From CAZAQV01 sp964487255 (GTDB taxonomy: Bacteria > Myxococcota_A > Polyangia > Polyangiales > CAZAQV01), in assembly GCA_964487255.1 (NCBI GenBank), contig CAZAQV010000003.1:1-64000 (forward strand): 64,000 nt of DNA. Reading direction: 5' to 3'. Position numbers and translations under genes: made by a program. Positions 24,406 through 33,028 of this stretch are shown piece after piece; within the stretch, counting starts at the first letter, position 1; the number at the start of each line of letters is the position of its first letter. The notes beneath the pieces are model-generated. The model made no database searches and was not told the DNA's origin. It was given only the letters and a program-made list of their open reading frames with translations.

Positions 24406-25668
24406 TCAAGGCGCGAGTGGGTAGAGGAAGCGCATGATGTCGGGAAAGCGGTGCGCCCAGGCCGCTTCGGTGTGCTCGCCGCCTTCGATGATCTCGACGC
24501 GCAGGTCATCGCCGAGCGTAAATCCCTTGGCCTCGAGAATCGCGCCAAGCTGCTTCGCGCGTTCGAGACTGCTTTCGGTGGTGCCCATGTCGAGCCACAA
24601 CTTGCCTTCGGGTCGGGCCTGCGCCTCGGCCAGGTCGAGCGCTTTGCCATCGGCGACCCAAAGCGACGGCGAAACCACTGCGTAACGCGAAAACTTATCC
24701 CCGCGTGTGTAGGCCCCATAAAGCGCCATTAAACCACCAAGCGAGCTTCCACCGAGGCCGCGTCGCTCGCCGAGCACGCGGTAACCGGCCTCCGCCCACG
24801 GGAGCACCTCATTGATGATGGCAGCCAGGTGTGCTTCACCGCCGCCGCCACCGAGTTCAGCATCGACCCACGGCGTGTACTCGTCGTTGCGACTTTCGCC
24901 GCCGTGCTCGACACCGACCACAACGATGGGCTCCATCTCGCCAAGAGATATCAGCGTATCGAGCGTCTCGCCGACGTACCACGAACCGAAAGGCGCTTCG
25001 GGATCAAACAGGTTTTGGCCGTCGAACATGAGCAGAAGCGGGTATGCGCGCTGCGACTGGTGATAACCCGCCGGCGTGTAGACCCAGAGCCCTCGCCCAC
25101 CGAGCACTTCTGCGTCGGTCAAACGCTGGACTTGGCTGCCGGCGTCACCCCGCGTTTGGTCAGCCCAGCCTGCAACCGTGATACTTGAGCTTTCGCCAAC
25201 ACGGATCTCGACCGTGCGGTCGTCTACCTCTTCGCCGAGCCGCCCGGTTTCGACGGTCTCCCAACTGCCACGCGTGATCTTGAGCTTGACGCTCGTTCCG
25301 ATTAGTCCCGACCCATCTTTGAATAGGTAGCGGTAGTGCCGGTCGTCCACCATTTCGAGTGCGTACGACGGGCTGGCTGGCTCCCACTCTTGGAAGTCGC
25401 CCGCAATGTAAAGTGTCTCAATCTCGGGCGTCGTAGCGGGAACGTATACGTCGATCACATGGCCCGCGCGTGATGTCACGTCTGGTTCCCCAACCGAAAC
25501 GTCCTTTGGCTCAGAAGCGTCATCAAGCACTTGTGCATCCGTACCCGAATCGCCAGGCGCTGGCCCCACGGAGCCTTCCGCTGCGCAGCCCGACACAGTA
25601 ACCAGCAAAGCAAACGATAAGGATTGGAGCTCGGATTTGGTCACAGCACGCGAAGTATAGTGCCGCAT
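24406..25668 (-). CDS. Lipoprotein esterase with starch-binding-like N domain
   Basis: A 420-residue protein: lipoprotein signal (ALLVTVSGC), an Asp/Glu/Pro-rich linker, a beta-sandwich resembling CBM20/CBM48 (VPATTPEIETLYIAGDFQEW, LKITRGSWETVETG), then an alpha/beta-hydrolase of the esterase-D/enterochelin-esterase family. The nucleophile elbow is GGSSLGGLMALYGAY, with YPLLLMFDGQNLF earlier and the C-terminal IIEGGEHTEAAWAHR supplying the histidine. It may deacylate modified glycans or cleave another ester outside the cell. ATG 25668 is used; GTG 25644 would give a tidier signal peptide. It converges on the amylase with only 12 bp between. Confidence 0.8.
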   Translation of the reverse strand: MRHYTSRAVTKSELQSLSFALLVTVSGCAAEGSVGPAPGDSGTDAQVLDDASEPKDVSVGEPDVTSRAGHVIDVYVPATTPEIETLYIAGDFQEWEPASPSYALEMVDDRHYRYLFKDGSGLIGTSVKLKITRGSWETVETGRLGEEVDDRTVEIRVGESSSITVAGWADQTRGDAGSQVQRLTDAEVLGGRGLWVYTPAGYHQSQRAYPLLLMFDGQNLFDPEAPFGSWYVGETLDTLISLGEMEPIVVVGVEHGGESRNDEYTPWVDAELGGGGGEAHLAAIINEVLPWAEAGYRVLGERRGLGGSSLGGLMALYGAYTRGDKFSRYAVVSPSLWVADGKALDLAEAQARPEGKLWLDMGTTESSLERAKQLGAILEAKGFTLGDDLRVEIIEGGEHTEAAWAHRFPDIMRFLYPLAP

Positions 25669-25805
25669 CCACGTCGCGCCCGTCCGGACGGGCCAATATC
25701 GAATTCTTAGACCAGATCTCAACCGATCACGAGCTCACAGACTGCTCGCACTAAATATTGCTCGGGGGTGTAGAATCGGAGCAGACCGCGCGGTAGACTG
25801 GGGAT

Positions 25806-26273
25806 ATGCTTGATACGCTCGACGGACTTCGCCGTGAAGGTGAAGTCGTCTCCGCAGGAAAGTTCTTCCTCGTGGAACAAATCACGCGTATCAAGCTGAT
25901 TATCGCGGTGAGAACGGGTGAGCCCTATACTTCTTTACTTCAAGTTGAAGAGAGCTTCGCAAACGCAATCAAAACATTCCCCTACATGCGAGAGCACTGG
26001 AACCTGTTGACCGACCTACGAGACGCACCGATGCGGACCGACGCAGCATTCGAACGGCTTATACGTCGGATGCGTCCGGAGATGGTGCGAGGTTTCTTGA
26101 ACCACGCGATATTGGTGCGGACCGCAGTGGGCTCACTGCAGGTTTCGCGCCACTCGCAGGAGAGTGGCACAGGGGGCCTCGTTACCCAAAGCACCTCCGA
26201 GGCGCTCGAGCACCTGGGAATCACGGGAGTGGTCAGCCAACCTCCTCAGCCGGACAAGCCGTCCGAAGCCTAA
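25806..26273 (+). CDS. STAS/SpoIIAA-like hypothetical protein
   Basis: A 155-residue soluble protein. The pattern of strand-helix segments (RIKLIIAVRTGEPYTSLL, NLLTDLRDAPMRTDAAFERL, HAILVRTAVGSLQVSR, then STSEALEHLGI) resembles small SpoIIAA/STAS-like proteins common in delta-proteobacteria, in which a 'DLRDAP' strand end and a final 'eAl-xxL' helix recur. Function is unknown. It converges with greB and overlaps it by 4 bp at the stop codons. Confidence 0.55.
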   Translation: MLDTLDGLRREGEVVSAGKFFLVEQITRIKLIIAVRTGEPYTSLLQVEESFANAIKTFPYMREHWNLLTDLRDAPMRTDAAFERLIRRMRPEMVRGFLNHAILVRTAVGSLQVSRHSQESGTGGLVTQSTSEALEHLGITGVVSQPPQPDKPSEA

Positions 26274-26785
26274 GGGTTCGCGCGCACTTCGACCCGCACG
26301 ATTTCGTACCTCTGCGCTCCACGCGGACGTCGGACCACAACTTCGTCACCCTCTTCTTTTTTGAGCAGGGCCTTCGCGACAGGAGAGTCGACGCTGATCC
26401 AGCCGCGCTCGGCGTCGGTCTCATCCGGGCCGACAATTCGGTAAGTCACCTCTTGGTTGCGGTCGTCGGCCAGCGTCACCCAACAGCCAAAGTAGACCTT
26501 ACCGTCCTCGGGAGGTAGCTCGCTCACTACCGTCAGTACGTCGAGGCGCTTTCCCAAGAAGGAGAGACGTCGATCGATCTCCGCGAGCTTCTTTTTGGAA
26601 TAGAGGTACTCGGCGTTTTCGGAACGGTCGCCTTCGGCCGCAGCCACCTGAACCGCTCGGGCCATCTTGGGCCGGTCGTGGTTCCAGAGTTGGTGTGCTT
26701 CTTCCTCAAGCCGTCGGTAACCCTCTGCGGTGATATAGCTCGGCTTGCGTGACTCATCGGGTCTGGTGCGCGTTCGCGTGCCCAT
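26270..26785 (-). CDS. greB: Transcription elongation factor GreB
   Basis: A 171-residue Gre factor that stimulates RNA cleavage by stalled RNA polymerase. The N-terminal coiled coil carries SYITAEGYRRLEEEAHQLW and the acidic tip GDRSENAEYLYSKKKLAEID, with the Asp/Glu pair needed for catalysis. The C-terminal FKBP-like domain includes GCWVTLADD, YRIVGPDETD and ISVDSPVAKALLKKEEGD. Length and the KLAEIDRRLSFLGKRL hinge favour GreB over GreA. It lies 15 bp downstream of the dacB-like gene, probably in one transcript. Confidence 0.92.
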   Translation of the reverse strand: MGTRTRTRPDESRKPSYITAEGYRRLEEEAHQLWNHDRPKMARAVQVAAAEGDRSENAEYLYSKKKLAEIDRRLSFLGKRLDVLTVVSELPPEDGKVYFGCWVTLADDRNQEVTYRIVGPDETDAERGWISVDSPVAKALLKKEEGDEVVVRRPRGAQRYEIVRVEVRANP

Positions 26786-26800
26786 GCCGTGCTGTCCGCC

Positions 26801-28309
26801 TTAACGTTGCTTCGCCAAGAGTGCACACAGGTCGTCGGCGAGCTTACGCGCCTTGCTGTGCTTGCCGCGAACACCGTTGGCCAGAAACGAGAACGCGACC
26901 GTGTCCGAAGGTGAGCGACCGAGTACGTAACCAGAGAGCGCAATCACGTCGTTGAGTGTCCCCGTCTTCGCCCGGACGGTCCCGGGCGGAAGGTTTCGCA
27001 TGCGTTTGGCCAGGGTCCCGTCCACGCCCGAGATCGCAAGCTGGGAAAGATAGTCGCTTCGGTAGAGCGGTTGCGAATACGTCCACTGCAGCACACGAAT
27101 CACGTCGGCGGGCGCGATTGCATTGCCGTCGAACAGCCCAGAGCCATTGACCAACTTGACGTGCTCGGACGAAACGCCCGCCTCGCGCAAGAGCGCACGT
27201 ACTTTACTGAGCCCCCCCTTCGAGCTTCCCGGTGAGCCCGGCTCGGCGCCCATGACCTTGAGGATCATCTCGGCGTAGAAGTTGTCACTGTACTTACCCA
27301 CGCGATGAAGAAGCTGTGCAAGCGACTCCGAGCGATGCGAATAAATCAGGTCACTGCCGTTCGGCGCGGTGCCAAAGCCGAGCTTCTCGACCTTGACGCC
27401 AACTTTGGAAAACGCGTACCCCGCGGAGTGCGCGGCGTAGGCCAGCGGGTCTGCAATGCGCCGTCGATAGCGAAGCATCCTCGTCGTGCTGGGCACCGCG
27501 CCTTCAAGATAGAGCGCAAGTTTGCGAGCTTCCGCTTTTTGTGAAGCAATGACATTGGGCTGCCCCGAAGGCACGGTCACCAACTTGCTCTGCAGTTTGA
27601 AGTAACCCGGCGCATCGAACACAACCACGGCCGGCGCATCGGTTTTGGGCCCGGGGCGTATTTGGAGCACGAAGCTGTTGCGGTCGACGGCAACGGCCGA
27701 GACGGGCGCGCGGAAAGACGCCACTTCGTCGGGTTGCTGGTCATAGGCCGGCGGCAAGATTTGGTTATCAAAAAACGACCCATCGATGCGCAGCTCGCCG
27801 ACTTTGCGAATGCCCACCTTGCGAAGCTCGGCTCCGAATTCAAGCAAGTGACGATGTTCGAGACTTGGGTCGCCATGGCTGCGGATGGTCACGACGTCGG
27901 CGCGGTCCCCTTTGATGCCCGACGCGTAAACGTTCGTGCTCATCGTATAGTCGGCGCCCAGTTCCTTAAGCGCCGCCGCTGCGGTAAGCAGTTTCATGTT
28001 TGAAGCGGGATTGCGCTCGGTCTGCGCCTGATGCGAGAAGAGCGGATCGCCACCGACCGCGGGTGCGACCTCAAAACTCACCTCTTCAGCGAGGCCCGAC
28101 TTGGTGATGAGCGCCTGCAGCTGGCTCTGCAGGCCAGCCCCTTGCGCGCGAGCAACAGAGCCGACGAGCAGCAGCGCCACGTTAAGAGCGACGTATGTGA
28201 GCCATCGCGCTCGCGATGAACGTGCGCAGCCAGGGCGAACCGATGTGGTATAAACCACATCGATGTTTGCAAAGCGGAGCCGTGAAGAGCCAGAAATAGA
28301 GTCGGACAC
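26801..28309 (-). CDS. dacB: D-Ala-D-Ala carboxypeptidase/endopeptidase, PBP4 type
   Basis: A 502-residue periplasmic peptidoglycan hydrolase of the S13 family. The serine box is PASNMKLLTAAAAL (SxxK), the second motif is KYSDNFYAEM (SxN), and the third is VRAKTGTLNDVIALSG (KTG). The large insertion between SxxK and SxN typical of PBP4 is present. A signal peptide (TYVALNVALLLVGSVARA) starts only after about 37 residues, so the GTG 28309 start may be too far upstream; GTG 28258 is an alternative. It is divergent from the next gene with only 14 bp between the proposed starts, and a strong palindrome lies in this overlap. Confidence 0.88.
   Translation of the reverse strand: MSDSISGSSRLRFANIDVVYTTSVRPGCARSSRARWLTYVALNVALLLVGSVARAQGAGLQSQLQALITKSGLAEEVSFEVAPAVGGDPLFSHQAQTERNPASNMKLLTAAAALKELGADYTMSTNVYASGIKGDRADVVTIRSHGDPSLEHRHLLEFGAELRKVGIRKVGELRIDGSFFDNQILPPAYDQQPDEVASFRAPVSAVAVDRNSFVLQIRPGPKTDAPAVVVFDAPGYFKLQSKLVTVPSGQPNVIASQKAEARKLALYLEGAVPSTTRMLRYRRRIADPLAYAAHSAGYAFSKVGVKVEKLGFGTAPNGSDLIYSHRSESLAQLLHRVGKYSDNFYAEMILKVMGAEPGSPGSSKGGLSKVRALLREAGVSSEHVKLVNGSGLFDGNAIAPADVIRVLQWTYSQPLYRSDYLSQLAISGVDGTLAKRMRNLPPGTVRAKTGTLNDVIALSGYVLGRSPSDTVAFSFLANGVRGKHSKARKLADDLCALLAKQR
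28241..28262. promoter_or_regulatory. Perfect 8+8 inverted repeat, operator candidate
   Basis: CGATGTGG-TATAAA-CCACATCG is a perfect palindrome with an AT spacer that could itself serve as a -10 element. It lies 62 bp upstream of the plus-strand binding-protein gene and inside the proposed 5' coding end of the dacB-like gene, which suggests that the latter really starts further in. A dimeric regulator could control both genes from here. Confidence 0.5.
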
Positions 28310-28323
28310 GAGCGAAGCCTAAC

Positions 28324-29853
28324 ATGCGAGTCCCCAAATCACCCAAGTTGCCGTTGCGCGTCTGCAGTGCACTCGCCCTCAGTGTCGCACTATGGGGCTG
28401 CGACGCGGGCAAGCCGTCGCTTCCGCAACAACACGGACTACGGATTCTCATCGACGGGCCCGCCGAGGCGCTCGACCCACGCATGGTGTTCGAAACCCAG
28501 GGTCTACGCATCTCGCGCCTGCTTTTTGCGTCTCTTGTGACGATCGATCCCGACACGCTCGAACCGGTTCCCAGCTTGGCCAGCGCGGTCACGGTGGAAG
28601 GAGGCACGCGCTATCGAGTGCGTCTGCGCGAAGGGCTGCACTTCGCCGATGGAAGCGTGCTCGACGCCACCGATGTCATCGCCACCTTTCGCAGCATCTC
28701 AGACCCAAGGCTCAAGAGTCGCTACGCAGCGAGCTACGCGCGCATCCGCACGATCGAGCGCGTGAGCGACCTCGAAGTATTGTTCGAAATCGATGCGCCC
28801 CATGCGCCCTTCATGACCGACTTGGAGTTCCCGGTTTTACGCAGCGAGGACGTCGGCAAGCTGTGGACCGAAGACGACGTGCGCTTCGCGGTCTCGTCGG
28901 GCCCCTTCGCGTTGCAGAGCTGGACGAACCGCGTTGTGCAGCTCGGCCCCAACCCCCATTGGCGGGGGTCCGATCGACGCAGCGAACACGTGACGTTCAT
29001 CACCATCACAAGCGACAACACACGCGCAATGCGTCTCCTTGCTGGTGAGGGCGACATCATCGCGGCGCTGCCTTCTACACTGTTGCCGCTCTTCACCCGA
29101 CGCGACGACTTCGCTGTTCTCACCGCGCCCGGCATCAACACGACATACCTCGGTGTGCACACCCGTCACCCGCCTCTCGACACGGCTGAGGCGCGCCGCT
29201 CACTCAAGGCCGCCCTCGACAAAAAACTTCTAATCGAAGCGCGCCTCGAGGGGAACGGCGTGGTCGCCCACAGCTGGATTCCGCCCGCACACTGGGCCGC
29301 CCTACCCGTTCGCGCGCCAGAATCGCACCAGGCAGGGCGACTTCCAACTGCACAGCTGACTTTGCGAACGACGAGCGACCACGGCCGGGTCGCCACGGCG
29401 CGCGCCATTTCGTCGATGCTCCGTGAACATGGCCTCGACATCGAAGTTCGGCCGAGCGAGAAGCAAACGTTGCTTTCTGACTTGTCGAAGGGACGTTTCG
29501 ACCTCGCGCTATTGAGCGTCCCGGAAGTCATCGAACCACACGTGCTGTCGTGGTTCTTCTCGTCGGAGCGGATCCCCGAGGACGGCCGCTCGGGCGCAAA
29601 CCGCTGGCGGCTTGCCAACACCGAGCTCGACGAAGCTTTCGAGCGTGGTGTCGGAGTGACAGGAATCGCTGAGCGGAAACAGAGCTATGCCCGCGTGCAG
29701 CGCATTCTCTCGCAGCAGTTGCCCGTCATTCCGCTGTGGCACGAGAACGTCACCCTCATCGTGCGGCGCGACCTTCGAGACCTGCGTGTGCCTCGACATG
29801 GTCGCTACGATTTTCTGCTCGAGCAGCCAAAACGAGAGCCGAATCAGGACTAG
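28324..29853 (+). CDS. Family 5 solute-binding lipoprotein (peptide/nickel type)
   Basis: A 509-residue lipoprotein (SVALWGCDAG) of the OppA/DppA family. Recognisable parts are the start LRILIDGPAEALDPRMVFE, the RYRVRLREGLHFADGSVLDA loop, FSSGPFALQSW-like core, the INTTYLGVHTRHPPLDTAEA segment and the C-terminal QRILSQQLPVIPLWHEN. Such proteins deliver peptides or other small molecules to ABC importers; the matching permeases and ATPases are not in the window. It is divergent from the dacB-like gene and so might capture cell-wall peptides, but that is inference. Confidence 0.85.
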   Translation: MRVPKSPKLPLRVCSALALSVALWGCDAGKPSLPQQHGLRILIDGPAEALDPRMVFETQGLRISRLLFASLVTIDPDTLEPVPSLASAVTVEGGTRYRVRLREGLHFADGSVLDATDVIATFRSISDPRLKSRYAASYARIRTIERVSDLEVLFEIDAPHAPFMTDLEFPVLRSEDVGKLWTEDDVRFAVSSGPFALQSWTNRVVQLGPNPHWRGSDRRSEHVTFITITSDNTRAMRLLAGEGDIIAALPSTLLPLFTRRDDFAVLTAPGINTTYLGVHTRHPPLDTAEARRSLKAALDKKLLIEARLEGNGVVAHSWIPPAHWAALPVRAPESHQAGRLPTAQLTLRTTSDHGRVATARAISSMLREHGLDIEVRPSEKQTLLSDLSKGRFDLALLSVPEVIEPHVLSWFFSSERIPEDGRSGANRWRLANTELDEAFERGVGVTGIAERKQSYARVQRILSQQLPVIPLWHENVTLIVRRDLRDLRVPRHGRYDFLLEQPKREPNQD

Positions 29854-29868
29854 CGCGCACGTACTCGT

Positions 29869-30798
29869 TTAATCGCAAAACTGTGGGTCGTAGCTGTAGA
29901 CGGTCGCTGTCTTGGTCAAGCTCTCGGTCGCGCGCCAGGGCTCCAAGGCCTTGAGTAAGTCGAACAGCTGCATCACGCGTTCGATGGAACGAACCGGGAA
30001 GCTCTCCCCTTCGGTCTCGTACTTGAAAGACACTTCGGCCGAGATGGGCGTACGGTCTCCTGTATACCAAAGCGTCAGGCTCATTTCGGCATCGAGCTCG
30101 CCCAAATCGATTTCGAACTCGCCGTACTTGTGCTCTTCGATCTGTAGCCCGGACACGGCTTCAAACTCCACACCGGGATCGGCGACCATGTCGCCCATGC
30201 CGGGGAACAGGCCGGTCGCATCGCGGTAGCGATCGAAGGCATCGTTCAGCCCGATCTCGATGCTTCGGGAGTTCGAGAATACACTGCGATAAGGCGGCGC
30301 GATATCTTCCTCAAACTTCCCTTCGCCTTGGCTGGTTTCGAAATCTGCGGCAGCAGCAATGTATCGATCGGAGGAGCGAGCCTTGAGCGTGATTTCACGT
30401 GCGGGTTGCCGCCCAGGTGTCATGTCCACGCGCTCACGAAGTGCAAGCCCTGCCGTTCGCAAATCGCAGCTGCCACGCACATCCAAAAACTCGATGCGAC
30501 GAAGCCGGCGCAGCTCGCGCAGCGATCCACTCACGTTGCGACCGAGCTCGGTTTGCACGGCAAGCTCGATGTCATCGGCAAAAGCCGCGACGGCCACGTC
30601 CACCTGTTGTGAGGGGAACAAGCTCGGCTCCAGCAGCATTTTGTGCTCACGCGAGTTGACGAGCTGCTGCGCCGCGATGACCTCGCACGGGCCGTCAGCC
30701 TTACCCGAGACAGGCCCCATGTCGTCAGTCGAAGAAGGCGAAGCGTGTCCGGCCTGGCAAGCGAGCGTGAGCGCAAGCAATAGCAAAGATCGCCACAT
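29869..30798 (-). CDS. Hypothetical lipoprotein
   Basis: A 309-residue secreted protein with lipoprotein signal MWRSLLLLALTLACQAG, then an SSTDDMGPVSGKADGPC segment of a kind that recurs after the signal peptide in myxobacterial secreted proteins. The rest is mixed alpha/beta with few cysteines and no recognised domain. The N-terminal third (LLEPSLFPSQQVDVAVAAF, RRIEFLDVRGSCDLRTAG) and a C-terminal beta-rich part (MSLTLWYTGDRTPISAEVSF) look like distinct regions. ATG 30798 is preferred over 30813 because the signal peptide starts there. It converges with the binding-protein gene. Confidence 0.6.
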   Translation of the reverse strand: MWRSLLLLALTLACQAGHASPSSTDDMGPVSGKADGPCEVIAAQQLVNSREHKMLLEPSLFPSQQVDVAVAAFADDIELAVQTELGRNVSGSLRELRRLRRIEFLDVRGSCDLRTAGLALRERVDMTPGRQPAREITLKARSSDRYIAAAADFETSQGEGKFEEDIAPPYRSVFSNSRSIEIGLNDAFDRYRDATGLFPGMGDMVADPGVEFEAVSGLQIEEHKYGEFEIDLGELDAEMSLTLWYTGDRTPISAEVSFKYETEGESFPVRSIERVMQLFDLLKALEPWRATESLTKTATVYSYDPQFCD

Positions 30799-30814
30799 GG
30801 CCCCCCGCAGCATG

Positions 30815-31795
30815 TCAGAGCCAGCCTTGTTCTTTGTACCACTGGGCGGTCACGCGAGCGCCTTTGTCAAAAGGCATCTCGGGCGACCATCCGAGGTCCT
30901 CACGGATCTCTTTGGACGAGCAGATAATGTAGCGCTGACGCAGCGCATTAACTTTGTCAGTGGTCAGCATCACCGCTTGCCCGCGCACCTTGCCGAACGC
31001 TTCGCTCATGGCTGCCACCGCCGTCACGGCTGGAATCGGCAAGGAGAGTGGAAATGCTCTCTTACCAAGTGCCTCCGCAATGTGCTTGCCCATCTCGTAC
31101 TGCGTATAGACATTGCCATCTTCCACGAAATAGGTACGACCTGAGTCGTGCGGCTTGGTGACCGCAAGCACAATCGCTTTTGCACAGTCGGGCGCGTAGA
31201 CGATCGAAAGCGTGTTGCCCTTGTCTCCCATAAAAGGCATCAGGCGCCGGTTGACAACCTGAAAGAACGCGAACATCTCGGTATCGCGCGGGCCATAAAT
31301 TGCGGGCGGGCGAATCACGGTAACCGGCAGTTCGTCCTTGGCGGCGAGCACCATCTCTTCGCCTTCGAGCTTCGACCGACCATAGTGAGTGACCGGCCTC
31401 GCCTCTGCATCGACGGGCCGCGGCGAACCGTCCTCGCTAAACCCGTGCGCTTCGAGCGACGAAACGTAAACAAAGCGTTTGAGGTTGGGTGCGTGTTTGC
31501 GAACCGCGTCAAGGACATTCTGCGTGCCGCCGGCGTTGACCGTGTAGAACTCTTCGGGACGACGCGCTTTGACGATGGCCGCGCCGTGCACCACGCCGTC
31601 CACGCCGTCGAGCGCCTCGGCGAAACCTTCGCCCGTTTCGAGCTTGGTTTGTGCGAGCTCAACCCCCAAGGAGTCGAGAAACTTCGTGTTACTCGTCTTG
31701 CGCACCGCGGCGCGCACTTCGTGCCCTTGGGCGACCAGCTGCTCGGCCAAGTGCGAGCCCAAAAAACCCGTTGCGCCGGTAATCAGAACCTTCAT
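30815..31795 (-). CDS. NAD-dependent epimerase/dehydratase (extended SDR)
   Basis: A 326-residue Rossmann enzyme. The NAD-binding motif is VLITGATGFLGSHLAEQL at residues 3-20, and the catalytic tyrosine/lysine pair is HYGRSKLEGEEMV (YxxxK), with FVYVSSLEAHGF supplying the serine. It resembles 3-beta-HSD/dihydroflavonol-reductase-like members that act on lipid or sugar substrates. Start ATG 31795 overlaps the stop of the upstream GNAT-like gene by 4 bp, so the pair is coupled and probably works in one pathway. Confidence 0.88.
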   Translation of the reverse strand: MKVLITGATGFLGSHLAEQLVAQGHEVRAAVRKTSNTKFLDSLGVELAQTKLETGEGFAEALDGVDGVVHGAAIVKARRPEEFYTVNAGGTQNVLDAVRKHAPNLKRFVYVSSLEAHGFSEDGSPRPVDAEARPVTHYGRSKLEGEEMVLAAKDELPVTVIRPPAIYGPRDTEMFAFFQVVNRRLMPFMGDKGNTLSIVYAPDCAKAIVLAVTKPHDSGRTYFVEDGNVYTQYEMGKHIAEALGKRAFPLSLPIPAVTAVAAMSEAFGKVRGQAVMLTTDKVNALRQRYIICSSKEIREDLGWSPEMPFDKGARVTAQWYKEQGWL

Positions 31796-32925
31796 TCGAT
31801 ATCTCCTTCGTAGATGCGGTACGTCTTGTAAACTTCGGCGCCCATCGCTTTGATGCCGCTGTTGATCGCGTGGTTGTCGTCGAGGGTCCAAGACAGCTCG
31901 CCCCACTCGAAACCCTTGCCCTCGCCTCGCCTGGCGAGCTCGACATACATGGCAACGGAGAGCGCGCCATACTTGCGGTTGCGCTGCAGCTCCTTACGAA
32001 TACCGAGCATCATCAACCGCGCCGTCTTGGGTTTTTTGACTTTCAGGCGCCAGAGCAGCTTGAAGATGCCGAAGGGGAAAAGCTTGCCGTCAAGGTCGCG
32101 AATGACTTCGTTGAGGTTGGGCAAACAAACGCACATCCCCATCGGTCGCCCGTCGATCTCGGCGATGAACGCCATGTCTTCGTCGATGATGAGCTTCATG
32201 TCTTGGGCGCCCTTTTTCATCTCCGCTTCGGTCGCGGGCACAAAGCCCCAGTTGTCGGACCAGGCGTCATTGAAAATGTCCATGACGATGGTGAGGTCGC
32301 GCTCCATGTTTTTCTTGTCGACAGAACGGAAGCGCACCTCGGGCATCGAAGCGATTCGCTCGTACGCGGAGAGCGCGCGCTTGGGCGATGTGCCCGCGTA
32401 AAATTTCCAAGCGAATAGGTCTTTGGCTTTTTCGAGACCTGCGGCTTCGGCGAGCGCGCCCTGATACTGGCGTGCGTGCCCCATCATCACTTGGGGCGGG
32501 TGGTCAAAGCCATCGATGAGGGTGCCAACCTCTTCATTGATATTGAGGGACATCGGTCCGCGGATGCGCTTCATTCCGCGCTCCTTGAGCCAGTGCTTGG
32601 CGCGACCGACGAGCGCCTGCGCAACCTCAGGGTCATCGAGCGTGTCGAAGAAACCAAAAAAGCCGGTTTCGTCTTCGTAACGCTTGAGGTGCTCGTGATC
32701 GATTTGCGCAGAAATGCGACCTACGATTTGGCCGTCTTTCCACGCTGTGAAGAGCGCCACCTCACCGTGCTCGAAGAACGGGTTTTTCCACGGCGTCAGC
32801 CGGTCCGAAATCTCCATGTGAAGCGGCGCCACCCAGTTCGGGTCGCTGTCGTAAACCTTGAACGCGACCTCTAGAAAGTCATCGAGGTCTTTGCCGGGTT
32901 CGTGCTCTCGAATCTCTATCGCCAT
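31792..32925 (-). CDS. GNAT-fold acyltransferase-like protein
   Basis: A 377-residue cytosolic protein. It has the pattern of a GNAT-related family (sometimes annotated YghO-like): WVAPLHMEISDRLTPWKNPF near the start, ALFTAWKDGQIVGRISAQID, the FFGFFDTLDDPEVAQALVGR segment, RGPMSLNINEEVGTLIDGFD, then AFIAEIDGRPMGMCVCLPN and AMYVELARRGEGKGFEWGELS. Substrate unknown; coupling to an SDR epimerase suggests lipid or secondary-metabolite modification. ATG 32925 starts the conserved part; the longer frame upstream is Arg/Trp-rich and antisense to the next gene's promoter. Confidence 0.75.
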   Translation of the reverse strand: MAIEIREHEPGKDLDDFLEVAFKVYDSDPNWVAPLHMEISDRLTPWKNPFFEHGEVALFTAWKDGQIVGRISAQIDHEHLKRYEDETGFFGFFDTLDDPEVAQALVGRAKHWLKERGMKRIRGPMSLNINEEVGTLIDGFDHPPQVMMGHARQYQGALAEAAGLEKAKDLFAWKFYAGTSPKRALSAYERIASMPEVRFRSVDKKNMERDLTIVMDIFNDAWSDNWGFVPATEAEMKKGAQDMKLIIDEDMAFIAEIDGRPMGMCVCLPNLNEVIRDLDGKLFPFGIFKLLWRLKVKKPKTARLMMLGIRKELQRNRKYGALSVAMYVELARRGEGKGFEWGELSWTLDDNHAINSGIKAMGAEVYKTYRIYEGDIE

Positions 32926-33028
32926 CGGGGGCTTGGGCCTACCACCCCACTCGCGTTCGCACCACCCGCGCCACCCGCTTTGGGCAGAGATTGCGCAGCA
33001 CAGGGGGTTCTTTGGTATGGTGTAGCTG

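Noticed and set aside
33016..33021. TATGGT 8 bases before ATG 33029 as proof of a leaderless gene
   Set aside because: The -35 spacing (TTGCGC, 19 bases or more) is poor and one hexamer is weak evidence; mentioned only in the gene entry.
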